From: Epibacterium sp. Ofav1-8
GTDB taxonomy: Bacteria; Pseudomonadota; Alphaproteobacteria; Rhodobacterales; Rhodobacteraceae
DNA length: 64,000 bases
Reading direction: 5' to 3'
Assembly (NCBI RefSeq): GCF_022348185.1
Contig: NZ_JAKRFD010000001.1
Coordinates: 514,930 to 578,929, forward strand
The notes below the pieces were generated by a model. It was not told the DNA's origin and made no database searches. It saw nothing but the letters and a program-made list of their open reading frames with translations. The position numbers and the translations under genes are program-made. This document shows positions 41,913 through 51,147 of the stretch, piece after piece (position 1 is the first letter of the stretch; each line of letters begins with the position of its first letter).

Positions 41913-43735
41913 ATCTCCCGCATAAAGAGTTGGATGGCAGTGAAGTTTTCCCTAGGGTTGTATCGATAGGTATGCCCGCCCGCGAAAGCGAGCGTCAGGG
42001 GAGAGTAGGGGCTGTCATGCGCAGGCCAACAGCAGAACCAGCGCAAGAGATCTCGAAGGGCAAGGGCGGATCTGAGCAGCGCACGATGGCTGCGTCGGAT
42101 CCCGGCTCGGGGTCGGTTGCAATCGGCACTGCGTCTTATGTCACGGCAACACGCCGGTTGTTCGATGCCAGAGGTGAAGAGATTTTCCTTCGCGCTCAAT
42201 CCGCTGAAATTCTTCATTTTCTCGTCCTGAAGCTGGGAGAACTGGTATCGCGTGACGCCCTGATTGAGCGGGTCTGGCATGATGTTGCGGTCACGGATGA
42301 CAGTCTGACCCAGTGCATTCGCGACGTGCGAAAGGCGATCAGGGATCGGGGCCGTGAGACCCTGGTGACCATCCCCAAGCGTGGCTACCTGTTGAAGGGG
42401 CGCAGGATCGATGGACCGGACGCGACGCGGGACATCGTCTTTGGGGCGGAGGCGCGCCCCCAGCCCACAGCCGAAACAGCCGCAGCCGACAATCGCGTTG
42501 ATCATGAAAATGCATCGCATATTTCTGCCGAGCTTGACCCGCGGGACGTTCTGCCCACTCTGGCGATCCTGCCGTTCAAGGCCGGAGAGAACACCTCCGC
42601 CGCCACCTATGGGATCTTTCTCGCGGATGAAATCGCCAAACTGCTGAGCATGAACGCCGACGTCAACGTGATTTCACGGATGTCGACCGGGACTTTCGGA
42701 GGCGAAGGCATCACGCCGCAGGTGGCCCGTGACAGGCTGCGGACGGATTTCCTGCTGTCCGGCTTCGTGGTGCAGCGGGCGGACAAGGTTGCGTTGTCGA
42801 TCGAGTTCTCGGAGGCCGAGACAGGTTTTGTTCTCTGGGCGGAGCGCATGCAGATCCCCTTTGATCCGATGGCACCGGAAACCGAAGGGCTTGATCTGGT
42901 TGTGGCTAATATCCGGCGTGCCATCACGCTCAACGAGGTGCGGCGCGTCGCCTCCCGCCCGTTGGGGGAGTTGCGGCGTTTCAGCATCCTTCATGGTGCG
43001 GTCGGGTTGATGCATCGCCTGTCGGTCCGTGACTTTCGCAAGGCGCATGGGTTGCTGGAGCACCTCCAGTCTGTCGCGCCGAAGCATCCCGCCCCGCTTG
43101 CCTGGCTGGCCCGGTGGCATGTGTTGAACTCCGCCCAGGGGTGGGCGCCCGATCCCAAGGTCGAAGCGCAAACGGCGCAGGATCTGACGGCCCGTGCACT
43201 CGACATCGACCCGTTCCACACGCTCGCCCTTGTGTGCGAGGGGCAGGTGCAGATGCATCTGGTCAAGGACCTGCAAGCCGCAGAGCGAAGCTATGACTCG
43301 GCGCTGTCGGTCAATCCGAACGATGCCAATGGGCGCAGTCTGCGTGGCATGCTGCTGGCGTTCAGCGACCGGGGATCTGCGGGCCGGCGCGACACGGAAC
43401 GGGCGCTGCATCTGACACCGCTGGATCCGCATCGCTTCATGTATCTTGCGCTTGCCGCAGGGGCCTGCATCGCCAACGAGGACTACGAGCGCGCGCTGGT
43501 TCTGACCAAGGAATCCCTGCGCCTGAATCCGGCGCATGCCTCCAGCCTCCGCATGCTGCCCGTGGCGCATCTGGGCTGCGATCAGGAAGCCAAGGCGCGT
43601 GCGGCGGCGCAGGATCTGATCGCCCGGCAGCCGGATTTGACCGTCAGTGCCTGGCAAAAAGGCGCGCCGAGCGGTGCGTTCAGAAATGGCCAACGGTTCG
43701 CCGAGATGCTCCGTCATCTCGGCATCCCGGAATAG
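41906..43735 (+). CDS. Winged-helix (OmpR/CadC-type) regulator with TPR domain
   Basis: A protein of up to 609 aa. An N-terminal DNA-binding winged helix lies at about residues 75-165, with LRAQSAEILHFLVLKLGELVSRDALIERVW (split here) and the hairpin ETLVTIPKRGYLL. It is followed by a TolB-N/FlgO-like segment LPTLAILPFKAG...LADEIAKLL, and then several TPR units (for example SYDSALSVNPNDANG). There is no receiver domain and no membrane helix, unlike CadC. Such one-component proteins are often called adenylate-cyclase-like TPR regulators. The true start may be the ATG at 42017 or 42086, because the first 60 residues are low-complexity. It probably controls the adjacent AidA-like and protease genes. 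Confidence 0.85.
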   Translation: MLNLPHKELDGSEVFPRVVSIGMPARESERQGRVGAVMRRPTAEPAQEISKGKGGSEQRTMAASDPGSGSVAIGTASYVTATRRLFDARGEEIFLRAQSAEILHFLVLKLGELVSRDALIERVWHDVAVTDDSLTQCIRDVRKAIRDRGRETLVTIPKRGYLLKGRRIDGPDATRDIVFGAEARPQPTAETAAADNRVDHENASHISAELDPRDVLPTLAILPFKAGENTSAATYGIFLADEIAKLLSMNADVNVISRMSTGTFGGEGITPQVARDRLRTDFLLSGFVVQRADKVALSIEFSEAETGFVLWAERMQIPFDPMAPETEGLDLVVANIRRAITLNEVRRVASRPLGELRRFSILHGAVGLMHRLSVRDFRKAHGLLEHLQSVAPKHPAPLAWLARWHVLNSAQGWAPDPKVEAQTAQDLTARALDIDPFHTLALVCEGQVQMHLVKDLQAAERSYDSALSVNPNDANGRSLRGMLLAFSDRGSAGRRDTERALHLTPLDPHRFMYLALAAGACIANEDYERALVLTKESLRLNPAHASSLRMLPVAHLGCDQEAKARAAAQDLIARQPDLTVSAWQKGAPSGAFRNGQRFAEMLRHLGIPE

Positions 43736-43766
43736 CCACAGTGAATTTTGTCTGGAAGGAACGAGA

Positions 43767-44930
43767 ATGGCCGGTCGAGAAAACGCCTATAATGCCTACA
43801 ATGCGTATAACGCTTACAACGCCTACAATGCCTATAACGCCTACAATGCCTACGGCAGTGACGCGCCCGCGGATGCCTTGGCGCTGCTCACCAACCGCGA
43901 TGGTATCGTCAGCAGCCAGATCGAGCACATTACGCCACCGCGACCGGCCAGCGCGGGCAATCCGGAAGCGCTCAAACGGCTGACGCCGGAACAACAGGCC
44001 GCGATCTACATGTCGGTTCTGGCACCCACGATTGATGTCACGTCAGAGGCCGGTGCCTCGGAGTGCGTTTCGGCGACGGTCTGGCGCCGATCTGGTGCGA
44101 CGGGTAACGGGGGCGGTTTGAAATACACCGAGATGCTGCGGATGAAAGCGCCCGCAATCGATCAGCTTGTCCAACAGCTCAACTATGTCGCCGGCTATGC
44201 GCAGATACGCGGCGACAGGACGGCCGAAATCCTCACGCAGCTGAGCCTGCCGTTCCCGTTCTTCCAGAGCATCGGATACATCGATCCCGCACGCACGCCT
44301 CGGACGTTGGAGCTCCTGGGCCTGGCGGCGGCATTTGCCTTCTCCACGATCCAGCGGTTGAAGTTTGCATTGGCAGTCAAACGGCCCATCGAATTCTCAC
44401 CACAGGTGCAACCGATCATTCCAACGCCGACCCATGCGTCCTTGCCCAGCGGGCATGCGACAGAAGCCTTCCTGATCGCGCGGCTTATCTGGAAACTGAT
44501 GCGGCAGAGCGAGGCGCCCCAATATGGCGATCACGCCTACTGGGGGGACATGCTGATGCGTCAGGCCGCGCGTATCGCAATCAACCGGACGGTGGCAGGC
44601 GTGCACTTCCCCGTCGACAGCGCCGCCGGCGCAATGCTCGGCCTTGTACTTGCAGAGCACATGCAGAATGTCACGCGAGGGGGCGGCTGGGAGTCCGCCG
44701 ACTTTGATGGGCCGGGTTTTGAGGGCAGGCTCGATTTCGACTGGCACGCGCTTTATGAGCCGGCAACGGATCGCCTGCACCGAAAGGTCGTGACTGACGG
44801 CTGTCGCTGGGGGACATCAAAGGCGCACAAGGGCGCTCGGGATACTCCGTCCGACATTTTGAACTGGCTCTGGGAGGCCGCCGTCGCCGAATGGCGCGAT
44901 CTGCCGCCCGCCTTTGCAGTGGCAGGATAA
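43767..44930 (+). CDS. Vanadium-haloperoxidase/PAP2-like protein with N-terminal NAY repeats
   Basis: A 387-aa protein. After MAGRE come eight NAY tripeptides (residues 6-29), then a helical core. The PAP2/vanadium-haloperoxidase triad motifs are KFALAVKRP (K-x6-RP), PSGH with His230, and N-R-x3-G-x-H-x3-D with Arg274 and His280. A large insert lies before the core, as in bacterial vanadium haloperoxidases rather than small lipid phosphatases, and no membrane helix is evident. It could be a halide or superoxide-dependent oxidase or an acid phosphatase. AAGGAACGAG precedes the ATG. It lies 4 bp before the protease gene. Confidence 0.82.
   Translation: MAGRENAYNAYNAYNAYNAYNAYNAYNAYGSDAPADALALLTNRDGIVSSQIEHITPPRPASAGNPEALKRLTPEQQAAIYMSVLAPTIDVTSEAGASECVSATVWRRSGATGNGGGLKYTEMLRMKAPAIDQLVQQLNYVAGYAQIRGDRTAEILTQLSLPFPFFQSIGYIDPARTPRTLELLGLAAAFAFSTIQRLKFALAVKRPIEFSPQVQPIIPTPTHASLPSGHATEAFLIARLIWKLMRQSEAPQYGDHAYWGDMLMRQAARIAINRTVAGVHFPVDSAAGAMLGLVLAEHMQNVTRGGGWESADFDGPGFEGRLDFDWHALYEPATDRLHRKVVTDGCRWGTSKAHKGARDTPSDILNWLWEAAVAEWRDLPPAFAVAG
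43782..43853 (+). repeat. Eight tandem 9-bp units encoding (Asn-Ala-Tyr)x8
   Basis: Units such as AACGCCTAT, AATGCCTAC, AATGCGTAT and AACGCTTAC vary only at third codon positions, while the encoded NAY never changes. This points to selection on the peptide rather than recent slippage, though 9-bp units could still expand or contract in register. Confidence 0.95.
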
Positions 44931-44934
44931 GCCG

Positions 44935-47010
44935 ATGGCGGTTTCATCAGCATCTGAGAGCGCTCGCGCGGCGAACATCCTCAGCCAGGAGGCGGATTTC
45001 CGGCTCACACGGCATCCGCATGCAAATCCCGAGAGCCAGATCGCCAAATGGTGGTCCGTGCTGTTGCAGATCGAAGGCAGCATCGAGGCGTTTATTGCCA
45101 AGGCAGAGGCTTATGGGGGCGCGGGGGCAGGGCCGTATTTCCTGGTTCCGGTTGCCTATGATCCGGATGACCGGCAGGCGGCTGCCGACGTGCAGCCCGT
45201 TGTGATCTATGCCCGGCAGGATTTTGTGCACGCGCTGAACCGGCGACCGGAGGACCCGGACGCCGCCAACCGCTTTGGCGTGCGGGCGCTGACGCTGGGC
45301 GCGCTGACAGCCCGAAATGTGCTCGATTTCGCGGCGGATTGGCCGGAGACAAGCGTGATCGAGGTCGCCGACGACAGCGTGGTCATGGCGGTCATCGACG
45401 ATGGCATCGGCATAGCCAACAACCTGTTTCGCATGGGACCCGTGGCGACGCGGGTGGAGTTTGCCGCGCTGCTCGAAGCGCGCAAGGGGCCGCGCCCCAG
45501 CCGGGCAAGCGCGGGTCGGACATTCGGGCGCGACGAGATCGACGCGTTGTTGGCCGCCTGCACCTTCAATGGTCTGCTGGACGAGGATCTGTTCTATGCG
45601 CGCACGGGGCAGGCGGATTATGACGGAGAGGTGTTTTCCACCGTCTCTCTGCGCGCGTCGCATGGCACCCATGTGATGGGGCTGGCCGCCGGGTACCCAA
45701 TGCAGGAGCAGATCGAAAATCGACCGATCATCTGCGCGGCGCTTCCAGCGCGGCTGGTCGAGGATACGACAGGTGTCGAAATGCTGCCCGCACTGTATTT
45801 GTCGTTTCACATGCTGATGAAGCAGGCGCGACGGTTTCGCACCAAAGATGGTGCACTTGCGCCGGTGGTCTTCAACCTGTCTTTTGGCAACGCGGGCGGG
45901 CCGCATGATGGGACCGGCCCCTTTGCCACCCTGTTCGATCATTTCTTTGCGGAGAACGGCGCCGCCGCACTGCAACCGGCGTGGCTTACTCTGGCGGCAG
46001 GCAATCTGAACCTCAGCCGCATGCACGGGGAGATCCCCGAGGGGCGCGGCAATACCCAGTTGGATCTGATGGTGCAGCCGGATGATCGCACGGCGACGCA
46101 GGTCCAGATCTGGCTGCCGTATTCCGCTGATGGCACAGAGGAAAAGGCGGAAATCAGCGTCTCAACCCCGTTTGGCGACGGTGTTGCGATCATCACGGCG
46201 GGCCGAACCTGTGCATCCCTGTTAAATGCAGCGGGGCAGGAAATCGCCCGTCTGTCCTATGAGCATGTGCCTGCTCCGGTAGAGCGCGGGCGCGCGATTT
46301 TATCCCTCAACCCGACCGCCAGCCTGATCGCGGAGGAGCCATTGGCGCCCTGCGGGAGGTGGGTGGCGCAGATCAGGCGCCGGAAACGGTCCAAGGGGGC
46401 CATGCAGGCCTGGGTTCGGCGGGATGAAACGCTGCCCGGTTTCAAACCCGGCGGGCGCCAGGCGTATTTCGACAACGCGGATTATGTCCGCTTTGGTCCC
46501 TTTGGGCGTCCGCTTGCCGTCGATCCCGAGGATACGACCTCCCCTGTGCGCCGGGCGATGACGCTAAGCGGCTATGCCTGCGGCCAGTCGGCGGTGGCGG
46601 TGGCTGCGTTTGTCGGCAAGGAACGTGAGCTGTCCGCCTATTCGGCGGCGGGTCCGCTGAATGAACCTGCTTCCGGATATGCGGCAGACCGCATGGGGCC
46701 GGATCTGACGGGACGCGGCGATGACAGCGCGGTTCTGCGCGGGGTGCTGGGGGCCGGGTCCCGGAGCGGTTCCTTCGTGCGTCAGGGCGGGACAAGCAGT
46801 GCCGCCCCCCAGATCGCCCGGGCGGCAGCGGTGGGCGTGCAGACGCCCGGGCTGGCGGCGCGAGACTGGGCGCAAGCGCCGCTTGAGTATGGCAGAGGGT
46901 TGAGGGAGGTGGAGCTGCGCGGAGAGGCCGAGCCCGCGCGGGCGGGCTCCGGGGCGTTTGACCTGTGCGGATCTGGCGGCGTCTTTCGGGTGAAAGACGC
47001 ATCCGAATGA
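44935..47010 (+). CDS. Subtilisin-like serine protease (S8 family)
   Basis: A 691-aa S8 peptidase. The catalytic triad is visible: Asp155 in AVIDDGIG, His243 in SHGTHVMG and Ser621 in GGTSSAAP. A 60-residue insertion around residues 160-235 separates Asp and His, and a beta-rich insert of about 200 residues (about 370-560) lies before the Ser. No signal peptide is evident at the ATG at 44935, so it may be cytosolic or use another export route. The gene is 4 bp after the haloperoxidase-like gene. Whether it processes the AidA-like proteins or the NAY protein is not known. Confidence 0.9.
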   Translation: MAVSSASESARAANILSQEADFRLTRHPHANPESQIAKWWSVLLQIEGSIEAFIAKAEAYGGAGAGPYFLVPVAYDPDDRQAAADVQPVVIYARQDFVHALNRRPEDPDAANRFGVRALTLGALTARNVLDFAADWPETSVIEVADDSVVMAVIDDGIGIANNLFRMGPVATRVEFAALLEARKGPRPSRASAGRTFGRDEIDALLAACTFNGLLDEDLFYARTGQADYDGEVFSTVSLRASHGTHVMGLAAGYPMQEQIENRPIICAALPARLVEDTTGVEMLPALYLSFHMLMKQARRFRTKDGALAPVVFNLSFGNAGGPHDGTGPFATLFDHFFAENGAAALQPAWLTLAAGNLNLSRMHGEIPEGRGNTQLDLMVQPDDRTATQVQIWLPYSADGTEEKAEISVSTPFGDGVAIITAGRTCASLLNAAGQEIARLSYEHVPAPVERGRAILSLNPTASLIAEEPLAPCGRWVAQIRRRKRSKGAMQAWVRRDETLPGFKPGGRQAYFDNADYVRFGPFGRPLAVDPEDTTSPVRRAMTLSGYACGQSAVAVAAFVGKERELSAYSAAGPLNEPASGYAADRMGPDLTGRGDDSAVLRGVLGAGSRSGSFVRQGGTSSAAPQIARAAAVGVQTPGLAARDWAQAPLEYGRGLREVELRGEAEPARAGSGAFDLCGSGGVFRVKDASE

Positions 47011-47051
47011 CCATTCTCCGAACCGGATCGGCAGGACGCCCGGAGCAAGGG

Positions 47052-47070
47052 AGGCCTGCGAGGCAGGCCT
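47052..47070. terminator. Hairpin after the protease gene
   Basis: AGGCCTGC-gag-GCAGGCCT is a perfect 8-bp stem with a 3-nt loop, 41 bp after the protease stop and followed by a short T-containing stretch (GACCTTATTC). It is likely a transcription terminator for the plus-strand unit. Confidence 0.6.
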
Positions 47071-47093
47071 GACCTTATTCAAGAGGGCGCCTG

Positions 47094-47130
47094 CCTGCCG
47101 GATTTACAGTGCGAGTGCACATCCGGCAGG
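47094..47130. terminator. Long nested hairpin between convergent genes
   Basis: CCTGCCGGAT and ATCCGGCAGG form a perfect 10-bp stem. Inside its 17-nt loop GTGC-gagt-GCAC forms a second 4-bp stem. It lies just 3' of the minus-strand dehydrogenase gene, so it probably terminates that transcript and may serve both directions. Confidence 0.6.
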
Positions 47131-47135
47131 GCCCG

Positions 47136-48254
47136 TCAGGCGGCGGTGGACATCAGCTCCGAGATCTCGACCGCGCGGTGCTGTTGCATCGACATTTGCG
47201 CCGCCATCCCCATCAATACGGCCATGCGCCCGTCGTCGAGGCTCACGTCTGGTTGACTGCGGACACCGCGCACCAGTTCGAGAAACCCCTGATGCTGGTA
47301 GAAGGTGGAGCCGTTGTGATCGCCTGCTTCAAGCAGGGCCGGATCGACGGGAATATCGCGCACCTCTGGTCCTTTGAGCGCGCGCGGCGACACCACGACC
47401 TGCGGCACGGGCGGGGCGCCCAGATGTTCTGGCCAGAACCGGCCCGGTCCGGGCACCAGTGCCTCGATCTTGCCTTTTGCGCCCACGGCAGAGATTTCCT
47501 CCTGATACCGGGATCCTTCGGCGAACATGCACAGCTCCAGCAGGGCGCGGGATCCGTTGGCAAAATCAACGATCACATAGCCGTTGTCGAGAATATCCGG
47601 AGCCTCGCCCGCATAGCTCTCGTCCAGGTGGTTCACATCCCTGCCGCCGGATGCCAGCACGCGGACCGGTTCGGATTTCAGCGCCAGGCGCATGAGGTCA
47701 AAGAAATGGCAGCATTTCTCGACGAAGGTGCCTCCGGTGTAGCGGTTGAAGCGGTTCCAGTCGCCGACTTTCTCCAGAAACGGGAAGCGGTGTTCGCGGA
47801 TCGTCAGCATCCGAATGCCGCCGGTGGCCGCTTCGACTTCGTTCAACAGGGTCGCGACGGGCGGCATGTAGCGGTATTCCATCGCCACCCAGACCGGAGC
47901 CGGGTAATTGCTGCGAAACGCGTCCAGCCGGGCCACATCGGCCGGGTCGGTGAACAGGGGTTTTTCGACCAGCACGGGCAGCGGGCGCGCCGTGGCCAGA
48001 GCCTCGAGTTGCTCGACATGGCGATAATTCGGGCTGGCAATCAGGATGCAATCCAGATCCTCAACCGCGAGCAGCGCATCGACGCTGTCGACGAATTGCG
48101 CATCGGGTGCGAATTTACGGCTCTCCTCGGCCATATGCGCATCCGGCTCGAAAATGGCGGCGACGCGCGTGTCGTCCAGCAGCGCGATATTGCGCAGGTG
48201 TTCCTGGCCCATCATGCCGCAGCCGATGACGCCGTAGTTGATCGTTTTTGACAA
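47136..48254 (-). CDS. Gfo/Idh/MocA-family NAD(P)-dependent oxidoreductase
   Basis: A 372-aa sugar/inositol dehydrogenase-like protein. The N-terminal Rossmann motif is YGVIGCGMMGQEH and the family catalytic motif EKP is in VLVEKPLF, followed by the C-terminal beta-sheet domain. I use a TTG start at 48254 (SKTINYG follows) because GAGGGAG lies 7 bases upstream and the frame before it has no homologous sequence. It begins 12 bp after the GntR/UTRA gene. In context it may oxidise or epimerise a sugar released by the divergent monooxygenase operon; the substrate is not visible. Confidence 0.88.
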   Translation of the reverse strand: MSKTINYGVIGCGMMGQEHLRNIALLDDTRVAAIFEPDAHMAEESRKFAPDAQFVDSVDALLAVEDLDCILIASPNYRHVEQLEALATARPLPVLVEKPLFTDPADVARLDAFRSNYPAPVWVAMEYRYMPPVATLLNEVEAATGGIRMLTIREHRFPFLEKVGDWNRFNRYTGGTFVEKCCHFFDLMRLALKSEPVRVLASGGRDVNHLDESYAGEAPDILDNGYVIVDFANGSRALLELCMFAEGSRYQEEISAVGAKGKIEALVPGPGRFWPEHLGAPPVPQVVVSPRALKGPEVRDIPVDPALLEAGDHNGSTFYQHQGFLELVRGVRSQPDVSLDDGRMAVLMGMAAQMSMQQHRAVEISELMSTAA

Positions 48255-48265
48255 GACTGTCTCCC

Positions 48266-48988
48266 TCAAATCAGGCGCTGCACGTAGAGCGCCTTGCTTG
48301 TGTCGAACCAGGTTCGGGAAAACTCCACCGGGGACGCGGTGTCGGCCCAGCTGAAGCGTTCGATGTATCCGGTGAGCGTGCCGGGCGTGAGCGCGAAGCC
48401 CTGTGGCGACCAATCGGGCACCTGGCCGATGGACACGCGATCCTCTGCCCGTGCGATAATCAGGCCCAGTTGCATCTGGTAGGTCCGATAAAGCGAATCC
48501 GACATGCTCTCGGGTTTGATGATGCCGGCATCGCCATCGAGCCAGATTTCCTCGACAGCGATGGGCGTGCGGTTCAGGAATCGCAACCGGCGCACGCGCG
48601 TGCCATGATCGGCGGTGCCGAAGGCGGGCAGGTCAGCCGGCTTGGGAACCGCTGCGACCTCCAAGATGTCGGCCGTCGGCAGGCCGCCGCCGGTGGTCAG
48701 TTCGAGCCGGAACATCGAATAGACGCTCTGCACCTTGTGGTTGGCGCGTATGTAATTACCCGACCCCTGGATACGCTCCAGCATCCCCTTTTTCTCCAGC
48801 TCCGACAGGGCTTTGCGCAGGGTCCGCACCGTCGTTCCATGGCTCTTGGCCATATCCCGTTCCGGCGCCAGCCGCTGACCATCCACCAGGCGGCCGGCGG
48901 CGATCTCGCGGATCAGGAATTCGCTGATCTGCATATAGATGGGAAGCGCCGTTGGGGCAGTGCGGTCAAGGTCGTTCGGCGGTGTCAT
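48266..48988 (-). CDS. GntR-family regulator with UTRA effector domain (HutC subgroup)
   Basis: A 240-aa regulator. The N-terminal winged helix carries MQISEFLIREIAAGRL and GQRLAPERDMAKSHGTTVRTLRKAL (split motif). The C-terminal UTRA domain starts near VRRLRFLNRTPIAVEEIWLD, a hallmark segment of HutC-type effector domains. The start is uncertain: the ATG at 48988 and one at 49000 are both weak. It is divergent from the monooxygenase operon and likely represses it and its own gene through the direct repeats in the 113-bp gap. Confidence 0.9.
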   Translation of the reverse strand: MTPPNDLDRTAPTALPIYMQISEFLIREIAAGRLVDGQRLAPERDMAKSHGTTVRTLRKALSELEKKGMLERIQGSGNYIRANHKVQSVYSMFRLELTTGGGLPTADILEVAAVPKPADLPAFGTADHGTRVRRLRFLNRTPIAVEEIWLDGDAGIIKPESMSDSLYRTYQMQLGLIIARAEDRVSIGQVPDWSPQGFALTPGTLTGYIERFSWADTASPVEFSRTWFDTSKALYVQRLI

Positions 48989-49027
48989 GCGAGATCCCAT
49001 GCGCAAGAGTGTAGACGGGCAGAAATA

Positions 49028-49048
49028 ATTGATGCACCATTGATGTAC
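49028..49048. promoter_or_regulatory. Tandem direct repeat, candidate operator of the GntR/UTRA regulator
   Basis: ATTGATGCAC and ATTGATGTAC occur in tandem with an 11-bp period, one helical turn, midway between the two divergent start codons. GntR/HutC regulators usually bind short inverted repeats, so this may instead be part of the promoter; the repeat itself is clear. Confidence 0.35.
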
Positions 49049-49101
49049 TTTAAATCTGCTGCTACGCAAGAGGAAATTCGATTGCCCGCCAGGAGACAGA
49101 A

Positions 49102-50256
49102 ATGACCGTCGTTCCCATCACATCGCCCGATCTGGACGCTGCCGAAGTGTCATGGTTTTCCGCGCTCTGCTCGGACGATTATCAGTTTCTGGGCGTTCCG
49201 GACGGCGACCTGCGGTCGTCATGGGCACATTGTTCGGAGATCGTGAAAACCGCCGAGGCGCAGGGGTTTCGCAACATTCTGTGCCCGTCCTCGTACCAGG
49301 TCGGGCAGGACACGCTGTCCTTTGTCGCGGGCTGCGCGCCGATCACGTCAAAGATCAACCTGCTGGCCGCCGTGCGCTGCGGTGAAATGCAGCCGATCAT
49401 GCTGGCCCGCACCATCGCGACCCTCGATCACATGCTTGAAGGGCGGCTGACGGTGAACATCATCTCCTCCGATTTTCCGGGAGAGAAGGCGGAGAGCGCC
49501 TATCGCTATCAGCGCTCGCGCGAGGTGGTGGAGATCCTGAAACAGGCCTGGACACGGGATGAGATCAACTACGAGGGCGAGGTCTACAACTTCAAGGGCC
49601 TGACCACCGATCCGGTGCGTCCGTATCAGACCGGCGGTCCGCTGCTTTACTTCGGGGGCTACAGCCCTTCGGCGTTGGAGCTGTGCGGGCAGCATTGTGA
49701 CGTCTACCTGATGTGGCCGGAAAAGATGGAAGAGCTGCAAGGCCGCATGCAGGCCGTGCACTCCGTCGCCGAGAAATACGATCGCACATTGGACTATGGC
49801 CTGCGCGTGCATGTGATCGTGCGCGATACCGAGGCAGAAGCCCGGGAGTATGCGGACCACATCGTGTCCAAGCTGGATGACGAACAGGGTACCGCGATCC
49901 GCGAACGCGCTCTTGATGCAAAATCGCTTGGGGTCAGCCATCAGGCAAAGAACCGTGAGGTCGCGGATGACGCGGGCTTTATCGAGCCGCATCTGTGGAC
50001 CGGTGTAGGGCGCGCGCGTTCGGGTTGCGGCGCGGCGCTGGTTGGCTCTACGGATCAGGTGATGAGCAAGCTGGAAGCCTATCAGAAGATGGGAATCCGC
50101 GCCTTCATCCTGTCCGGCTATCCGCATATCGACGAGGCCAAGCACTTCGGTGCCCGCATTCTGCCCAACATGAAAACCTGCTCGTTGCCCGAGGCCTATG
50201 GCCGTGTACCGGCGAGCCCCCCAGAAACACCCCTTGGTGTAGGAGTACGTCGCTGA
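49102..50256 (+). CDS. SsuD-like FMNH2-dependent monooxygenase (probable organosulfonate or related)
   Basis: A 384-aa luciferase-family enzyme. Segments ending AVRCGEMQPIMLARTIATLDHM, RLTVNIISSDFPGE and the C-terminal LSGYPHIDEAKHFG resemble alkanesulfonate monooxygenase SsuD and the sulfoquinovose monooxygenase SmoC. CAGGAG lies 6 bases before the ATG. It is the first gene of an operon with an aldo-keto reductase, a flavin reductase that would supply FMNH2, and a TRAP transporter. This combination parallels SmoC-SmoB-SmoA, although other C-S or C-N cleaving monooxygenases of the family are not excluded. Confidence 0.88.
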   Translation: MTVVPITSPDLDAAEVSWFSALCSDDYQFLGVPDGDLRSSWAHCSEIVKTAEAQGFRNILCPSSYQVGQDTLSFVAGCAPITSKINLLAAVRCGEMQPIMLARTIATLDHMLEGRLTVNIISSDFPGEKAESAYRYQRSREVVEILKQAWTRDEINYEGEVYNFKGLTTDPVRPYQTGGPLLYFGGYSPSALELCGQHCDVYLMWPEKMEELQGRMQAVHSVAEKYDRTLDYGLRVHVIVRDTEAEAREYADHIVSKLDDEQGTAIRERALDAKSLGVSHQAKNREVADDAGFIEPHLWTGVGRARSGCGAALVGSTDQVMSKLEAYQKMGIRAFILSGYPHIDEAKHFGARILPNMKTCSLPEAYGRVPASPPETPLGVGVRR

Positions 50257-51146
50257 TGGACCGCGTAAAACTCTCTGATGACTTGGAATTTTCCCGTCTG
50301 ATCTACGGCATGTGGCGGATCGGTGATGATGCCGACACCTCCGTGAAACATGTGGAGGCCAAGATCCACGCCTGTCTCGAACAGGGGATCACCACCTTCG
50401 ATCAGGCCGATATCTATGGCGATTATGGCGCCGAGGGCATCCTTGGCACCGCGCTCAAGGCCAATCCGGCCCTGCGTGACCGGATGGAGATCGTGACCAA
50501 ATGCGATATCGTTGCGCCCATCGGCCTGCACAGCGACAAGCCGGTCAAATACTATGACACCTCGCGCGCCTATGTCGAAGGCGCGGTGGACCGATCACTG
50601 ACAGAGATGGGGATCGAGCAGATCGACCTTCTGCTGATCCACCGCCCGGATCCGCTGATGGACCACCACGAGACCGGCGCCACGCTGGATGATCTGGTGA
50701 AGTCCGGCAAGGTCAAGGCTGTGGGCGTGTCGAACTTTCGCCCCTGGGACTGGAAACTGCTGCAATCGGCAATGTCGAACCCGCTGGTGACCAACCAGAT
50801 CGAGATCTCGCTGTCGGAAGTGTCTCCCTTCACCAATGGCGATCTGGCGTTCCACCAGATGCAGGGGGACGCGGTGATGGCCTGGTCGCCGCTCGGTGGC
50901 GGCAGCCTGATGACCGGCTCGGGTGAGTTGGCGTCGCGCCTTGATGAGGTGGCGACAGCGCAAGGGGTGGATCGTGCGGCCGTTGCCGTTGCGTTCCTCC
51001 TGCGGCATCCGGCCAAGATCCTGCCGGTGATGGGCACCAACAACCTGGCCCGCATCGCAACGATTTCCGATGCCCAGAAGGTCGAGCTGGATCGCCAGAC
51101 CTGGTTCCGCCTCTATGAGGCCGCTTTGGGTCGGGAGGTGGCATAA
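50256..51146 (+). CDS. Aldo/keto reductase
   Basis: A 296-aa TIM-barrel NADPH-dependent reductase of the YdhF-like subgroup. Catalytic residues sit in FDQADIYGDYG (Asp, Tyr), VTKCD (Lys) and LLLIHRPDP (His). The cofactor region shows VSNF, NQIEIS and PVMGTNN. It starts at ATG within TGATG, overlapping the monooxygenase stop. By analogy with SmoB it could reduce the aldehyde left after oxidative desulfonation. That assignment depends on the operon analogy, not on residue-level evidence. Confidence 0.92.
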   Translation: MDRVKLSDDLEFSRLIYGMWRIGDDADTSVKHVEAKIHACLEQGITTFDQADIYGDYGAEGILGTALKANPALRDRMEIVTKCDIVAPIGLHSDKPVKYYDTSRAYVEGAVDRSLTEMGIEQIDLLLIHRPDPLMDHHETGATLDDLVKSGKVKAVGVSNFRPWDWKLLQSAMSNPLVTNQIEISLSEVSPFTNGDLAFHQMQGDAVMAWSPLGGGSLMTGSGELASRLDEVATAQGVDRAAVAVAFLLRHPAKILPVMGTNNLARIATISDAQKVELDRQTWFRLYEAALGREVA

Positions 51147-51147
51147 C

